A DNA stretch of 64,000 nt, taken from Acanthochromis polyacanthus. Its lineage: Eukaryota; Chordata; Actinopteri; Pomacentridae. Shown piece by piece: positions 48,841 to 59,639 of the stretch; the stretch's first letter is position 1, and every line of letters starts with the position of its first letter. The notes below the pieces were generated by a model. It had not been told where the DNA came from. It saw only the letters and a program-made list of their open reading frames with translations, and did no database searches. Made by a program: the position numbers and the translations under genes. Location: contig NC_067115.1 in the NCBI RefSeq assembly GCF_021347895.1, positions 11,680,064-11,744,063 of the forward strand, read 5' to 3'.

Positions 48841-49115
48841 ATGGAGAGAGAGAGAGGGATGAAGCGAGGCCGTGTAGGAGGGGAGATATCCTTGGGGCAA
48901 AAGAAGGAGTAGGAGAGAGGGACGAGCCGACCACAGGGAGGAGAGGAGGTGGAGGGTGAGGGCGAGGGAGGGAGGTGGAAAATGAAGAGTGGAGATGTGC
49001 ACTGAGAGGATGAGAGACGAAAGAAAAGGGTGATGGTTGTAGCGGAGAGAGACGAGGGGGAGGAGAAAATGGAAAAAAGAGAGGAGAGTGGAGAGGAGAA
49101 AAGAGAGATGGTGGA
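48841..49115 (+). repeat. purine-rich (GA) low-complexity tract
   Basis: About 275 bp almost free of pyrimidine runs on the plus strand (GGAGAGAGAGAGAGGGATG at 48842 and similar). A 193-codon minus-strand frame over it (48590-49171) is rich in Ser, Pro, Leu and His and is a composition artefact. Confidence 0.8.
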
Positions 49116-49663
49116 AATGCATGATAAGAAAAAAAAACTCCTCTCTTTATGAAAATGAGATTTTCCACCACATATGATTACAACTATCATCAAAGGGTCC
49201 AACTGATTGAGTTTCCATAAACTGTATGTGCAGACAGACACATGGATGCGTGTGTTGGTAAATGTGTGCATTTGCTTGCTGCCTACGCACATCCGCATAC
49301 ATTTTGTCTTCATGTCTATGAGTGTGCATGGAGGTTGTTTCCTTAGTGTTTCTTGGTTTTTATGAGCTCATCTGTCTGCTTTACTTATAAGCCTGTATGC
49401 TTGTATTGCCCCTTACAGTATGAGCGCGTGTGCACAGAGTCTTAATCTCATCCACCTGTGCTTGTTGAAGTACATTTATATGAAGCACCAGTTAACCTTT
49501 CTTTCCTGTCTGAAGCCATGGCGTCGTGACATTATATTAACTGTGGCAGGTGATATATTACCACACTTCCCACAGTAAGATTACATTACCCCTCTCTGCG
49601 TTCTCCTGTTATTCCTCTTTCCCACCACTCCTCCTCATCTCTCTTCTGCTCTACTGCTTCTTT

Positions 49664-49747
49664 CTTCCTTCCTTCCTTCCTTCCTTCCTTCCTTCCTTCC
49701 TTCCCCTGCTCCTTATCCCTTTCCTTTTTTCCTGCTCACCTTCCCCT

Positions 49748-49827
<80 letters not shown>
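49664..49827 (+). repeat. compound microsatellite (TTCC)n, (CA)n, (TA)n
   Basis: (TTCC)n at 49664-49705, then a 45-bp pyrimidine-rich spacer, (AC)n at 49751-49787 and (AT)n at 49787-49827. The CA-to-TA junction is direct. Confidence 0.95.
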
Positions 49828-49829
<2 letters not shown>

Positions 49830-50984
49830 AATATACACAAAAAAGGGGTCATCGTTGAAAGAAATAAAGGCAATAAAACACTGAGTGAGAAAGGAAGATG
49901 ATCTCAACCGAAGTGATGCGAAAACAAAGAGAAAAGACATTCCAAAGAGAATGAGTACTGGAAATGACAGAGAAAAAGAAAAGTGCTGAGAGGTTTTAAT
50001 GGGGTTGGGGAGAGTATCAAGGCTCTTTAGCATGTAATGGAGCACTCTTTACAGAGTTGGCAACCCTATATGGTTATCTGTGGTGGCTACAGTATGACAC
50101 CATGGTTTTCACAATGCATGGAGGACTTTAATAATAGCAGCTTCCAGCAGAGTACCGAGGGCTGGTCGTGAGAGGTGTGCTGGGCATAATAACAGAGTAA
50201 GTGAAAAGAGTGAGATGGAAATACGTAGAAGAACAAAGATGCATTCAGTGTTGCCATTACAAAGGTGCTCCATGTTCAGCTACATTATTACCTCAACAAG
50301 GGTAGTGTGAGTGATGAGGTTTGAGGTAATGATGTCTTAGACTCCCACTGATAGATTGAGATGCATGACAGGATAGATGATGGCTTTGTGGAATGGATGG
50401 ACAGATGAACAGATGGGGAAAACAGAAATGATGATGATTGGTGAGATATTTTGTGTTGTACATCACTTTTTGGTATGCCCCTTATCCAAATGTCACATTA
50501 CAGAAAATGTGCATGCATGAAGCATTACAAAATAATAGTGTGACTAAGTATCTGACTCGTGGCTATTTTTCGGCCTGTTTCAGAGGTTAAAAAGCCTGGA
50601 TGTGCTCACCAATCTGAGTAAAAAGAGCATTCTCGTGCCAAAAAATCAGCTTCAGGAATAAAGTCTGTGCTGCATAACTGTCAAAGTGTTCCTGCCTCTT
50701 GTGCATTTCCTACACTGACATCATTAAAGAAAGAGAAAATACAATTTAAGAAAGTTGTGATCATTCTGCGCAAGTGCGACAATTTGATTTATGTTTCTTG
50801 TGATTTTTCTTACTTTCTTTTTGTCTTTGACTAGGTAGGTATACTGTAAATTATTCTAAGTTTGTTGACCTCAGAAATACAACCTCTGCTGCTGCTGGCA
50901 AGTTAATTTGACATGAAAATTTAGCAGCTTCAAGTGTTGAAAGGATTTTATGCCTCTTTCAGTTAAACATTGAATTAAAGTTGA
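49828..50984. other. unique stretch, no gene recognised
   Basis: Nothing recognised. Confidence 0.45.
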
Positions 50985-52600
50985 TACAGTGTGGCTATTA
51001 CAAAAAAAAAAAGAAAGATTATCCCAAGTCAATTTAAAACAGATGTCTACAAACATCAACGAATGAAAATCTAAAATGTAAAATAAATAATTGCACATAT
51101 TCATGTTCTTTAAAGTGGCAACTTATTAAACAGATGTGCAGCCAATTGGTGCTATAAGTCACACAGTCAGTGAAATGAAGATCATCTGAGTGCAGTGAAA
51201 GTGTTGCAAGACATTGTAATATAAAGATGCCTGTATCTGGAAGGTCTAGTCACTGGTGAGTCATTACTGCTGGCTATATCTACCCCATGAAGACAAAAGA
51301 ACACTTCAAGCAACTCCGTCAAAAGGTTTTTGGAAAACTAAAGGACAGGAAATAGATTTGTGAAAATTTTCAAGTCACTGAAAAACCCTCTGAGTACAGT
51401 TAAATGAAGTTAATATGGTACATGCATAAATTAATCTGTCTGCAGCAGATTGCCCTTAAAAACTAAGTGACCATGCAAGAAAGAGATTAGTGAGAAAGGC
51501 AACCAGGACACCTATGATTCCTCTGAAGGAGTTGCAAAGTTCAGTGGCTGAAATGGGAGAAACTATGCATACAGCAATTGTTGTCTGTTTTACCAGTCAA
51601 AGCTTTAAGGCAGAATGGTGGACAGAAAGCCACTGTTGAACAGAGCTCCTATTACACCTTGACAAGAGTTCGCTAGCACTGGAAGAAGGTTTGTTGGTTT
51701 AATGAGACCAAATTGAGCTTTTCAACCATCAGAGTAGACATTTTGTTTTGGAGACACCAAACTTGGCACATAATCACAAAAACACTATCCATAATGTGAA
51801 GCGTGGTGGTGGCAGCATCGTGATGTGGGGATGCTTCTGTATAGCAGCCCCTGGAAAGCTTGTAATGGTAGAGGGTAAAATGAATCCAGCAAAATGCATG
51901 TAAATCCTGGAGGACAGCTTGATGCAATCTGCAGGAGAACTGCAAATTAGGAGGAGATTTGTTTTCTAGCAAGACAACAACCCTGAAGGATACAACCAAA
52001 GCTTCACATAAATGGTTTAAAGACAACAGTGGATCAAATTTAGTACTAACGATACTCACAGTGAACACTATTTTCATCATTATGCAAAGAAAAAAACAAG
52101 ATTCAACACATCTTGAATGACATACAGCAAGTTGAATGGGTGCTCAAAGGTACAAAGGGAACCTCTCAGGAGAGTTTAAATCTCAGAGCATGGTGGGGAG
52201 TCTGCAAGCACTCTAGTTTTGTGGGTTTTAATGAGCTGATTGAATTCTTAGCTGAAGAATAATTCAACCCATCATTTTGTCAAAACATCTCAAATCTGAC
52301 AGTCAGTGTTTATAAGTTCCAAAACTATCTGAAAATAGAAGCTAGATAGTTTAGGTTTATCTTGATATAAAATTTTTGTATTTGCATGAAATTGGCATGA
52401 AACATTAACTGATTATTCTAAATTCTTGCTTAAATTTTTGCAATGTATATAAGAGGAGAAATTACATAATGAAATACAAAGTGCTGATTGGTTGAATAAG
52501 TTGGTTGAATACTAATATTTTCAGCCGAACTAAAAACAGACTTTGTGATTTTTCTGCTCACATGTTGTGTTGTAAACTTACTGTTTCAAATAAATAGCCT
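50985..52600 (+). pseudogene. Tc1/mariner element relic with most of the transposase gene
   Basis: The best-preserved transposase relic in the window. The start codon is at about 51287 (ATGAAGACAAAAGAACACTT). A decayed helix-turn-helix region and a GGGSIVMWGCF block (about 51810-51842) follow. The second catalytic block, QDNNPE (about 51970-51987), carries the Asp-Asn pair but has the normally following KHT eroded. In-frame stops occur at about 51349, 51900 and 51967. The C-terminal Glu region is missing or unrecognisable after 52080. Non-coding flanks are traceable on the left (from about 50985) and on the right (GTGCTGATTGGTTGAATAAG at 52481). The exact ends were not found. Same family as 12985-13475. 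Confidence 0.8.
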
Positions 52601-52661
52601 CCTATAACCCCCTTGAAACTACCATTTGTCCTGTTTTTGTGTCGCTCCTCGGTGACCCTCG

Positions 52662-52985
52662 ACATCCATCCATCCATTCATTCTCTACATACCGCTTTAT
52701 CCTCACTAGGGTCGCGGGGGGTGCTGGAGCCTATCCCAGCTGACTCGGGTGAAGGCAGGGGACACCCAGGACAGGTCACCAGTCTGTCGCAGGGCTACAT
52801 ACATAGACTAACACTCGCATTCACACCTACAGGCAATTTAGAGTCGTCAGTTAACCTCAGCATGTTTATGGACTGTGGGAGTGCCCGGAGGAAACCCACG
52901 CATGCTCAGGGAGAACATGCAAACTCCATGCAGAAAGATCCCAGGCCCACCCCGGGATTCGAACCGGGGACCTTCCGCTGCCTGC
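52662..52985 (-). mobile_element. V-SINE/HE1-like SINE, minus strand
   Basis: Reading plus to minus: a (CATC)n tail at 52662-52680, GGTCGCGGGGGGTGCTGGAG (52710), GACAGGTCACCAGTCTGTCG (52770), then the central GAGAACATGCAAACTCCATG (52912) and box B as GGGATTCGAACCGGGGACC (52954-52972). The head after box B is replaced by GC-rich CGTGCGCGCGCCCGG and a duplicated GGAGATTT. An open frame of 165 codons crossing it (52613-53110) is spurious. Confidence 0.88.
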
Positions 52986-54260
52986 GTGCGCGCGCCCGGA
53001 GATTTGGAGATTTGGGAGGCGCTGTTTCACCCTTTTTGGTAGCGCTTAAAAGCCCCCGCTTCTTACTGTATGATTGCCAGTCTGCAGCATGTAATCGTGT
53101 AGTCTGTTGATTTTAACTCTGATCATGACTGGAACTGATTTCGGCTATCTACATGACTTTAAGTTACTGTAATTGTGTCGGGTTTTTGTGTGTATTTTGT
53201 AAGATTTGTAACAGTTTTAAAAAGAGAAATGTGACTTTTACAAGGGGATGGATATTGTACTCAATGACATTTGCCATCTTAAAAATGTGAAAAAATAATA
53301 GCTTAACTGAGCAATATTTTCCCTGAACTAGTGTTACCAAATGACCAAATGAGTTAAGCTTTAATATTAGATTTATATTTGAGAGACTCAATGCTGAAAC
53401 AATACTTGATATGAAACAACACAGGTTGATACTCAATATCTGATTAATCTTAAGAAATGTTCTCAATTTTTGTGTAATATACAGTAAATTAAACACATTG
53501 AGTGTAAAAAATACATTTACAGTTTTACTCAGGCAGTATCTATCAGGGCATTATTTTTGTATGTGGATATGCAATTTTATGTCTTCAAATGGAATATTTT
53601 AAATAATGTGATTAAATTTACTTAACAGGACAAACCCTACCCTGTGATATTTTTTGGGCCAGATAATATTATTATTATTTTTACCATATAATACTTAATT
53701 TTGAATTAAATGTATTTAAGTATTTAAATTAAACTATTTAAAACACAGAAAAGTTTAAATATTCTCAGTACTGTAGGGAAACTTTTATAAAGAAAGCCTT
53801 ACCATTACTTGTGTGGCTTTATGTAGAGCCAAGTTGTCTTTTTACACAGAATAAAAGCATAACAATAACCATGCTTTTACATAACCACAATATTTTTTGT
53901 ACTCTTTTCACCCCTGGTATTATTGATTTTGGGACAGCAAAAATATTTTCCTGTGTCTAAGAGTGTAAACAAATTTTGCAAACCACACATGTTAATTTTG
54001 ATATGCTCTTACAGAATAAATGTCATATTTGTATTGTGTTTTAGCTGTATGTTATGCTTTGTAATTGTAGACCCCTGCATATAATAATCAGGCCTTGGCA
54101 AAAAATACTCTGCCATTTTCAGAATTTGTCCCAATCTACTTGTTTTCTTGTTTATAACTTTACTGCAAGCTTGTGCTTTACTGTGTACATAGGAAAATGA
54201 AGAAAGGGGTCATCATTTTTCCTGGAAAGATGCTTGTGTCCTTCAGGAGGGGCCCATCAA
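52986..54260. other. AT-rich unique stretch
   Basis: No gene or repeat recognised; composition is markedly AT-rich from about 53160 to 55640. Confidence 0.45.
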
Positions 54261-54439
54261 TTTAATAATAATATCACTAATAACTTTTTAGTGTGACTCA
54301 GCATTCAGCTACTTTTATGCTTTTATTTTTTTTGGACCATTTCGTCATTTTAACTCTTTATACTCTTGATTTTTTCCATTTCCAGCAATTATCATATTAT
54401 TTAAAATTACCATTTATTATCAATTATCATCAAATAGCA

Positions 54440-54535
54440 TTCCTCAGATTTCTTTTTGCTCTTGTTAATCTTTTATTTTTTATCTATTTTGTAACCCTGT
54501 TTTGAAAAGTGCTGTATAAATCAAGTTTATTATTA
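54440..54535 (+). mobile_element. LINE 3' terminal fragment
   Basis: The sequence TTTTGTAACCCTGTTTTGAA then GTGCTGTATAAATCAAGTTT and TATTATTAT is the characteristic 3' end of fish non-LTR retrotransposons (normally ...TGTAAAGCGCTATATAAATAAAGTTTATTATTATT). The coding part is absent, as in heavily 5'-truncated copies. Confidence 0.6.
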
Positions 54536-54540
54536 TGATA

Positions 54541-55640
54541 AAGTTTATTCAGAGTTTTAGCAGTTTTTTTTAACAAGAGATCTAATATTGTTGTGAGAAT
54601 CTATTAAATTATCACACAGCAGAATGTTATTTTAAATGAGAACAATTTAATAAACAGAATACTTGAAAACATGTTAAATGTCAGCCACAGTGGTGGGAAG
54701 GCAGCACATCAGATGGTAATAATGACTGTCATTCTTCAGCTCAGTGTCTTTTTTTAAGCATGTTTCAACAGCCTTGGTTGTCCTTTACTTTCATCCTCAG
54801 GAAGGGTCGGGCCACCAGTTGACTTGAAACAATTCACAGATCTCTGCTCAACATGTGGATAACCTACAACGACAGATAATATTCCACAATAATATTTTAC
54901 AGTATATTGCAATCGTAAAATTACACCACAATGTACAAAATGCATAATTACATATGTTTTCAATGTATTCTTAAAAGTGAGCAGGATTATAAAAAACACA
55001 TTATATTTACTCTCTGTACTGCAATTAAGTAGCATTTTGTGTAGTTATGAGTATTTTGTAAAATCAGTACCTTTGCTTAGATTTCAGTAATTTCTGTGGG
55101 AAACATAAAACTTTACAATTTTTAATATAGAGTCTGAGCGCTGTTTAAATGATAAACCATGTTATTGATCAATAAACTTATTAAAAATTATACACAAAGA
55201 GTGGAATGGCTATAATACCAAAAATGTTAAGACTCAACACTGGTGTGACTTTGTAAATAAACAACAGAATGTTGCAAAAGAATTTTATCACATATTCAAT
55301 TTGACTGTTTATTTACAAAAGCACCCTAATTTACAAATGCAAAGCAATGATGGCACATTTTGTGCATTATTTTAAGAATGAATTAACCTGTATTTTCTTC
55401 TTTAAACCTTATTCATATCATGATTATTGAATTATATGGTAACAGAATTACTTGGCAGTAGTTATAACATAATTTAAGCACAATATATACCTTCATATGC
55501 CTTATTTATTTTGAGGTGCAAATATTTTTTGCATGACTTTGTGCAGTTACAGATTAATAGAACTTAAATGGTTTTACTCAAATCATTTCAGCAATTGTAC
55601 ACACAGTAATTACCGTAAATGTTGAACACAAACGTTGATC
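54541..55640. other. AT-rich unique stretch with one inverted repeat
   Basis: Nothing recognised apart from the inverted repeat at 55250-55319, listed separately. Confidence 0.45.
55250..55319. repeat. inverted repeat with 14-bp perfect arms
   Basis: Arms TTTGTAAATAAACA (55250-55263) and TGTTTATTTACAAA (55306-55319) flank a 42-nt spacer. The arm contains TAAATAAACA, close to forkhead-type TAAACA sites, so paired binding sites are an alternative to a fold-back remnant. Confidence 0.7.
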
Positions 55641-55654
55641 ATGATGTGATTTGA

Positions 55655-55755
55655 GCTGGTTTCGATCCCACGCCTGGCGGACGGCATCTGACTCTCTAAA
55701 TTCTCTGCTGTGGGTATACGCGGCTGGCCCGCGCGAGCTGGGAGTGCTGGAGCTA
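55655..55755. other. CpG-rich islet in AT-rich surroundings, possible SINE head
   Basis: About 100 bp with many CpGs (GCCTGGCGGACGG, TACGCGGCTGGCCCGCGCGAG). GGTTTCGATCCC (55659-55670) resembles a tRNA box B. It may be the head of a SINE joined to the minus-strand SINE piece at 55900, but the orientation does not fit a single insertion. Otherwise unexplained. Confidence 0.35.
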
Positions 55756-55899
55756 ACTTATTGTTACTATCAGCAGTGATGAATACTTACTCTCCTGAAA
55801 ACATTTCGTATATCCATCCTTGTTCTCGTTCTTCTCCTAACGCTGCTCTAGTCGGTTCTGTGTGCTCCTCCCGGTAAACACATGCTCCATTTGATAAAT

Positions 55900-56040
55900 C
55901 ATCAGCTGACTCGGGGGAAAGCAGGGGACACCCTGGACAGGTCGCCAGTCTGTCGCAGGGCTACACATACAAACAATCACACTCACATTCACACCTACGG
56001 GCAATTTAGAATAATCAATTAACCTCATCAATTAACCTCA
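55900..56040 (-). mobile_element. V-SINE/HE1-like SINE fragment, minus strand
   Basis: Contains CAGCTGACTCGGGGGAAAGC (55904), GGACAGGTCGCCAGTCTGTC (55936) and CACACCTACGGGCAATTTAG (55990). It then breaks off after a duplicated ATCAATTAACCTCA. Both the tail and the tRNA-like head are missing. Confidence 0.8.
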
Positions 56041-57430
56041 AAAGCTACCAACATTAGCTACTATAATGATCATAAGCAGTAGGTGTAATGGGAAAACTCT
56101 GCATTTCCCACTTTTACCAACCAGCACACAACACACTGTGAGGATTGCAGGTCAACAAAGGGGATGCTTTCGGCCATTTTGTTAACAAGAGAGATGGTGT
56201 CCCCTCATATGCCCTCTTAAGTCACCTACTGCTCATAAGGCCCTGTCTGCCGAAATAACTAAGAGTACTGGATTTAGTGAGGGCTTATTTACCAGCTTAA
56301 GATGCCAGCTATTCATTTGTATAAAGAAAGTTGTGTTATTTCTTGTTTTAAACTTCTTAAATCTTACTTTATCATTTCCTTGTGTCAGAGTGTATATTTA
56401 AGGTTCTATGTGTAAGAATATGAAGCAAGCTATGTTTGTTAATTGCCTGTGTGTGAATAGATTATAACACAATTAAAATATTGCCCCCACTACCACCACC
56501 TCCCCAGATTTGTCCAAATTTCTAAAGGGACACAGAAAACTCACAAATTCCTTGTGCTGGGATAGTTATTGGCTTTTTTTTTAAGTTTGTCCAATGATTT
56601 CTTTCCCATAAAATATAAGAAATGCTGAGCACATACTGTGCTTCTATCATATTGACACTGTCCTTTTCACTCTTTGTAGCTTGTAGCTGATTCACTAAGA
56701 ATCACCTAATAGGAGCACAGGGAGGGATGATCAGTTTTCCACACTGGATAAGAAATGCTGAGTTCAACTTTCCAAAGACAAAACACCTATAGAGATGGAT
56801 AGGATCACCTCGAGCCTTTTCATTAAACTTAAATTCTTGAAGCCTTACACAACCTAGACACAAATATGCTGATCTTGTTGAAAGTCACTCCTCTGATGAG
56901 AAAAGTTAAACTAGAAGCAAGAATGTATAAACGTAAGATTAAAAAAAAATAGGTAATTAGCATATACAATTATGGAAACCTGAAAACTTACCATTCAATG
57001 TGTTTTCACACTTGTGGACAGTTTTCTATGTAAAAGACCAGCACAAATTTTCAGAGAATATGCAACGGCTTTGAGGGAGTCAAAATGGTCTGACCCCAAA
57101 ACACCCTTAATCTTGCAGGTCAGGAAAGCTAAGTCACTTGCCAGACTCTTGTGAAACATGGTTATGAATGATGCGCCAGCATCAGCCCGATTACACTGAA
57201 CTGGGACACTGTCAGCATAGGGCTGCAAATATCCCGACCAAAATGGCAGAACTAGCTAATACCAATACCTGACTCGCACTGCCAGAGTCGACTTTTTGCC
57301 CAACTGCCAGATCTCATATCTAATCATATCAAGCAAGCTAGCAGCTTGTAAAAATGTAATGAGTGACCTATTATTCCACCAGGACTACCCATGACTGAAC
57401 TTCAGTGTTGCCATAACTTATCTGAAATAG
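56041..57430. other. unique stretch, no gene recognised
   Basis: A 77-codon minus-strand frame (56995-57228) contains a plausible-looking segment (SLASDLAFLTCKIKGVL) but matches nothing I know. The stretch includes one half of the 28-bp inverted pair (56700-56727). Confidence 0.4.
56700..56727 (+). repeat. 28-bp unit, perfect inverted duplicate of 59453-59480
   Basis: This 28-bp unit, starting AATCACCTAATAGG and ending CACAGGGAGGGA, is identical to the reverse complement of 59453-59480. Similarity stops at both edges. Origin unknown. Confidence 0.85.
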
Positions 57431-57449
57431 GAAAAGCACTCAGAGAGTG

Positions 57450-57825
57450 CAGTACTCCACAGAGGCTGCTCAGGCATTGTATAATTTCCAAGTGATAAAA
57501 CCCAATAAGACTGCAGTGGTGGATTTGTCGTAGGATCACAATCATGTGATCGTCAGCAGGCAGCTGACGTAGTGTTCACTTGCTGTCATAGTTATAGTGA
57601 AGCTGTGCTGCTATCTCGTAATGAAACAGAAATCTTTAGCAAATCTATGGATCCAGACTATAACCCGCATCACTGCAAAATGTAATCAGTTGGTCCTTGT
57701 GTCATTTCTGACGTTCCCTGAAAATTTCATCTAAATCTGTTAGCACATTTTTGAGTAATGTTGCGCACAGACAGACAGATTCTGATCACTGATCATCAGA
57801 TAACTGCTGCGTTCCTTGGCAGAGT
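57450..57825 (+). mobile_element. family A element, copy 3
   Basis: Starts TACTCCACAGAGGCTGCTCA and ends TGCGTTCCTTGGCAGAG, decayed versions of the inverted ends seen at 2201-2698. The interior GATCACAATCATGTGATCGT (57533) and CTATGGATCCAGACTATAAC (57645) match copies 1 and 2. No coding frame. It is the copy closest in structure to the nested one at 9897-10320. Confidence 0.65.
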
Positions 57826-58435
57826 CAAAAACAAAAAACAGCCCTAGTAAGGATGACAGAAGTGGACATTTCCCTCCAGTGCAATAGCATGCATTTAGTG
57901 AAAAACAAAAACCAAATACTTTTGTTTTTTGTAAATCTCTTCTTTTACTGAACTTGTTCAATAAAAACTACTACTCTATGTTTAAATCCTTTAATTAATT
58001 ATAGACTCTCTGAAGATATATAAAATACACAGCTTTAAATAATGATTTTATTAGCTTGTTGAAATCCTTAACATTGTCTATATTCCTTTTCATATCTTGG
58101 AAATAGCTTATTACTGCAAATATTAAGCTCAGGCATTCACATAAAGGAACAATAGGCAAAACCAACTGCAGTGGAATGCAACTATAATCTTAACCAGATT
58201 AATCTGTGGTGGCTTTTAAAGTCAGGAGAAAAACCTGTCTAGGTTACTTCACGTGAAGGTTTTGCCCACCCACTTTTTGTTCATGGCATCCCCACCTCAC
58301 CTCTGCATTACACGATGATCTCATTAACACTCATATATGTAATTCTTGTGCCTTTGAAAATGTCAGAATGAACATACAAGAAACATTTCTTTTTTTGTAA
58401 ATTCACCAGTATGTATCATTTTTATGCATTTGCAT
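57826..58435. other. unique AT-rich stretch
   Basis: Nothing recognised. Confidence 0.45.
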
Positions 58436-58791
58436 GGGCGAAAATGCAGTGGAGTAGTGGTTAGCACTTCCACCTTGCAGCAAGAAGAGCCATGGTTCGA
58501 GTTCCAGCCTGAGCCTGGGATCTTTCTGCATGGAGTTTGCATGTTCTCCCTGTGCATGTGTGAGTTTTCTCCGGGGACTCCCGCTTCCACCCACAGTCCA
58601 AAAATATATAGAGGTTAATTGATCACTCTAAATTGCCTGTAGGTGTGAATGCCTGTCTATATATGTAGACTGGCGACCTGTCCAGGGTGTCCCCTGCATT
58701 CGCCCGAGTCAGCTGGGATTGGCTCCAGCACCCCCCGTGACCCTAGTGAGGATAAAGCGGTGTATAGAGAATGGATGGATGGGCAAAAATG
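58436..58791 (+). mobile_element. near full-length V-SINE/HE1-like SINE with target duplication
   Basis: The most complete SINE in the window. The head has box A-like TAGTGGTTAGCAC (58455-58467) and box B GGTTCGAGTTC. The central domain has GGAGTTTGCATGTTCTCCCT (58532) and CCACAGTCCAAAA. The LINE-like 3' part has GACCTGTCCAGGGTGTCCCC and CCAGCACCCCCCGTGACCC, ending in ATGGATGGAT. The 11-bp flanks GGGCGAAAATG (58436-58446) and GGGCAAAAATG (58781-58791) differ at one base and are a likely target duplication. The body is then 58447-58780. The moderate decay suggests an intermediate age. Confidence 0.92.
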
Positions 58792-59229
58792 GTATGAAAA
58801 AATGAACAAATCTTGCATGTGATGATAATGCTTGCAACAATGTGCAAAATGAAGGTTAGCTTGGAAATGGAGTCCCTTAATGTCAACAGATGAATGTCAC
58901 AATACAAACTCCACAGGAGCTGAAAAACTAGGGGGACAAGAAGCATCAACATTGGCAGAGGACATAGAGAAAAACCATCTCCACACTTTGTTTTAGTGCT
59001 ACCTGTACAGAGAGTCCGAGCTAGTCTCAAATATAGTTTATACAGTAGTTGAACCAGACTGCAGTTCATTTAACAGCCACAGGTGTCATTAAAAACAACG
59101 GTTTTCTGAATGTCACACTGAAAACCTTTGACTTCCAAGAAAATGCAAAGTCATGCAGATAACCAGATGATGTGCATCAACGTGCAGAGCAGAAAAGGGC
59201 ATGTAAGGTTATTGAAACTACAGCATAAT

Positions 59230-59580
59230 TAATAACTGGCACGTTGCTTGTCTTGGCTAACTGTTGGGAGGGGCCAACCTATCACCCTAATTTGACAGAC
59301 AGGTTTTGGATGGGATTTGGTCCACTGAGAGTCGGCCGCTCACCACTCCAGTCAGTCACCTTCATAGAGTCTGACACCAGACTGCTTTTCTCTAATTCAA
59401 ACTTCACATCCAATCACTTTTCATTTTCTCATAAATCCTGTTAGATCCCGCCTCCCTCCCTGTGCTCCTATTAGGTGATTGTGTTTTAATTTGGAGCAGC
59501 GAATGAGCTATTAGCTGCTGCTGACACGTTACCCATGTAATGCTGGAAGGGAGCACGGCAGCTGTGACAGTTTATCCTTA
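59230..59580. other. candidate conserved non-coding element
   Basis: Unique, balanced DNA without an open frame, and the most enhancer-like part of the window. It holds AACCTATCACCCTAATTTGA, CCAATCACTTTTCATT, TTTTAATTTGGAGCAGCG and GAGCTATTAGCTGCTGCTG (a near-palindrome), followed by GGCAGCTGTGACAG. It also contains one half of the 28-bp inverted pair (59453-59480). Conservation must be tested by alignment. Confidence 0.35.
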
Positions 59581-59616
59581 TTCATTCACTCACTCACTTT
59601 CACTCACTCACTGAGG

Positions 59617-59639
59617 CACACACACACACACACACACAC
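59617..59639 (+). repeat. (CA)n microsatellite
   Basis: About 11 CA units preceded by CACTCACTCACT repeats. Confidence 0.93.

Noticed and set aside
48590..49171. 193-codon minus-strand frame
   Set aside because: Ser/Pro/Leu-rich translation of the purine tract; no recognisable domain.
52613..53110. 165-codon plus-strand frame
   Set aside because: Antisense translation of a SINE.
56995..57228. 77-codon minus-strand frame followed by a GTAAGT donor-like site
   Set aside because: In-frame stop before the donor and no known similarity; kept only as a note.
58743..59069. 108-codon minus-strand frame, leucine-rich
   Set aside because: No start or splice context and no known family; starts in unique DNA and ends in the SINE tail. 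Chance length in 64 kb.
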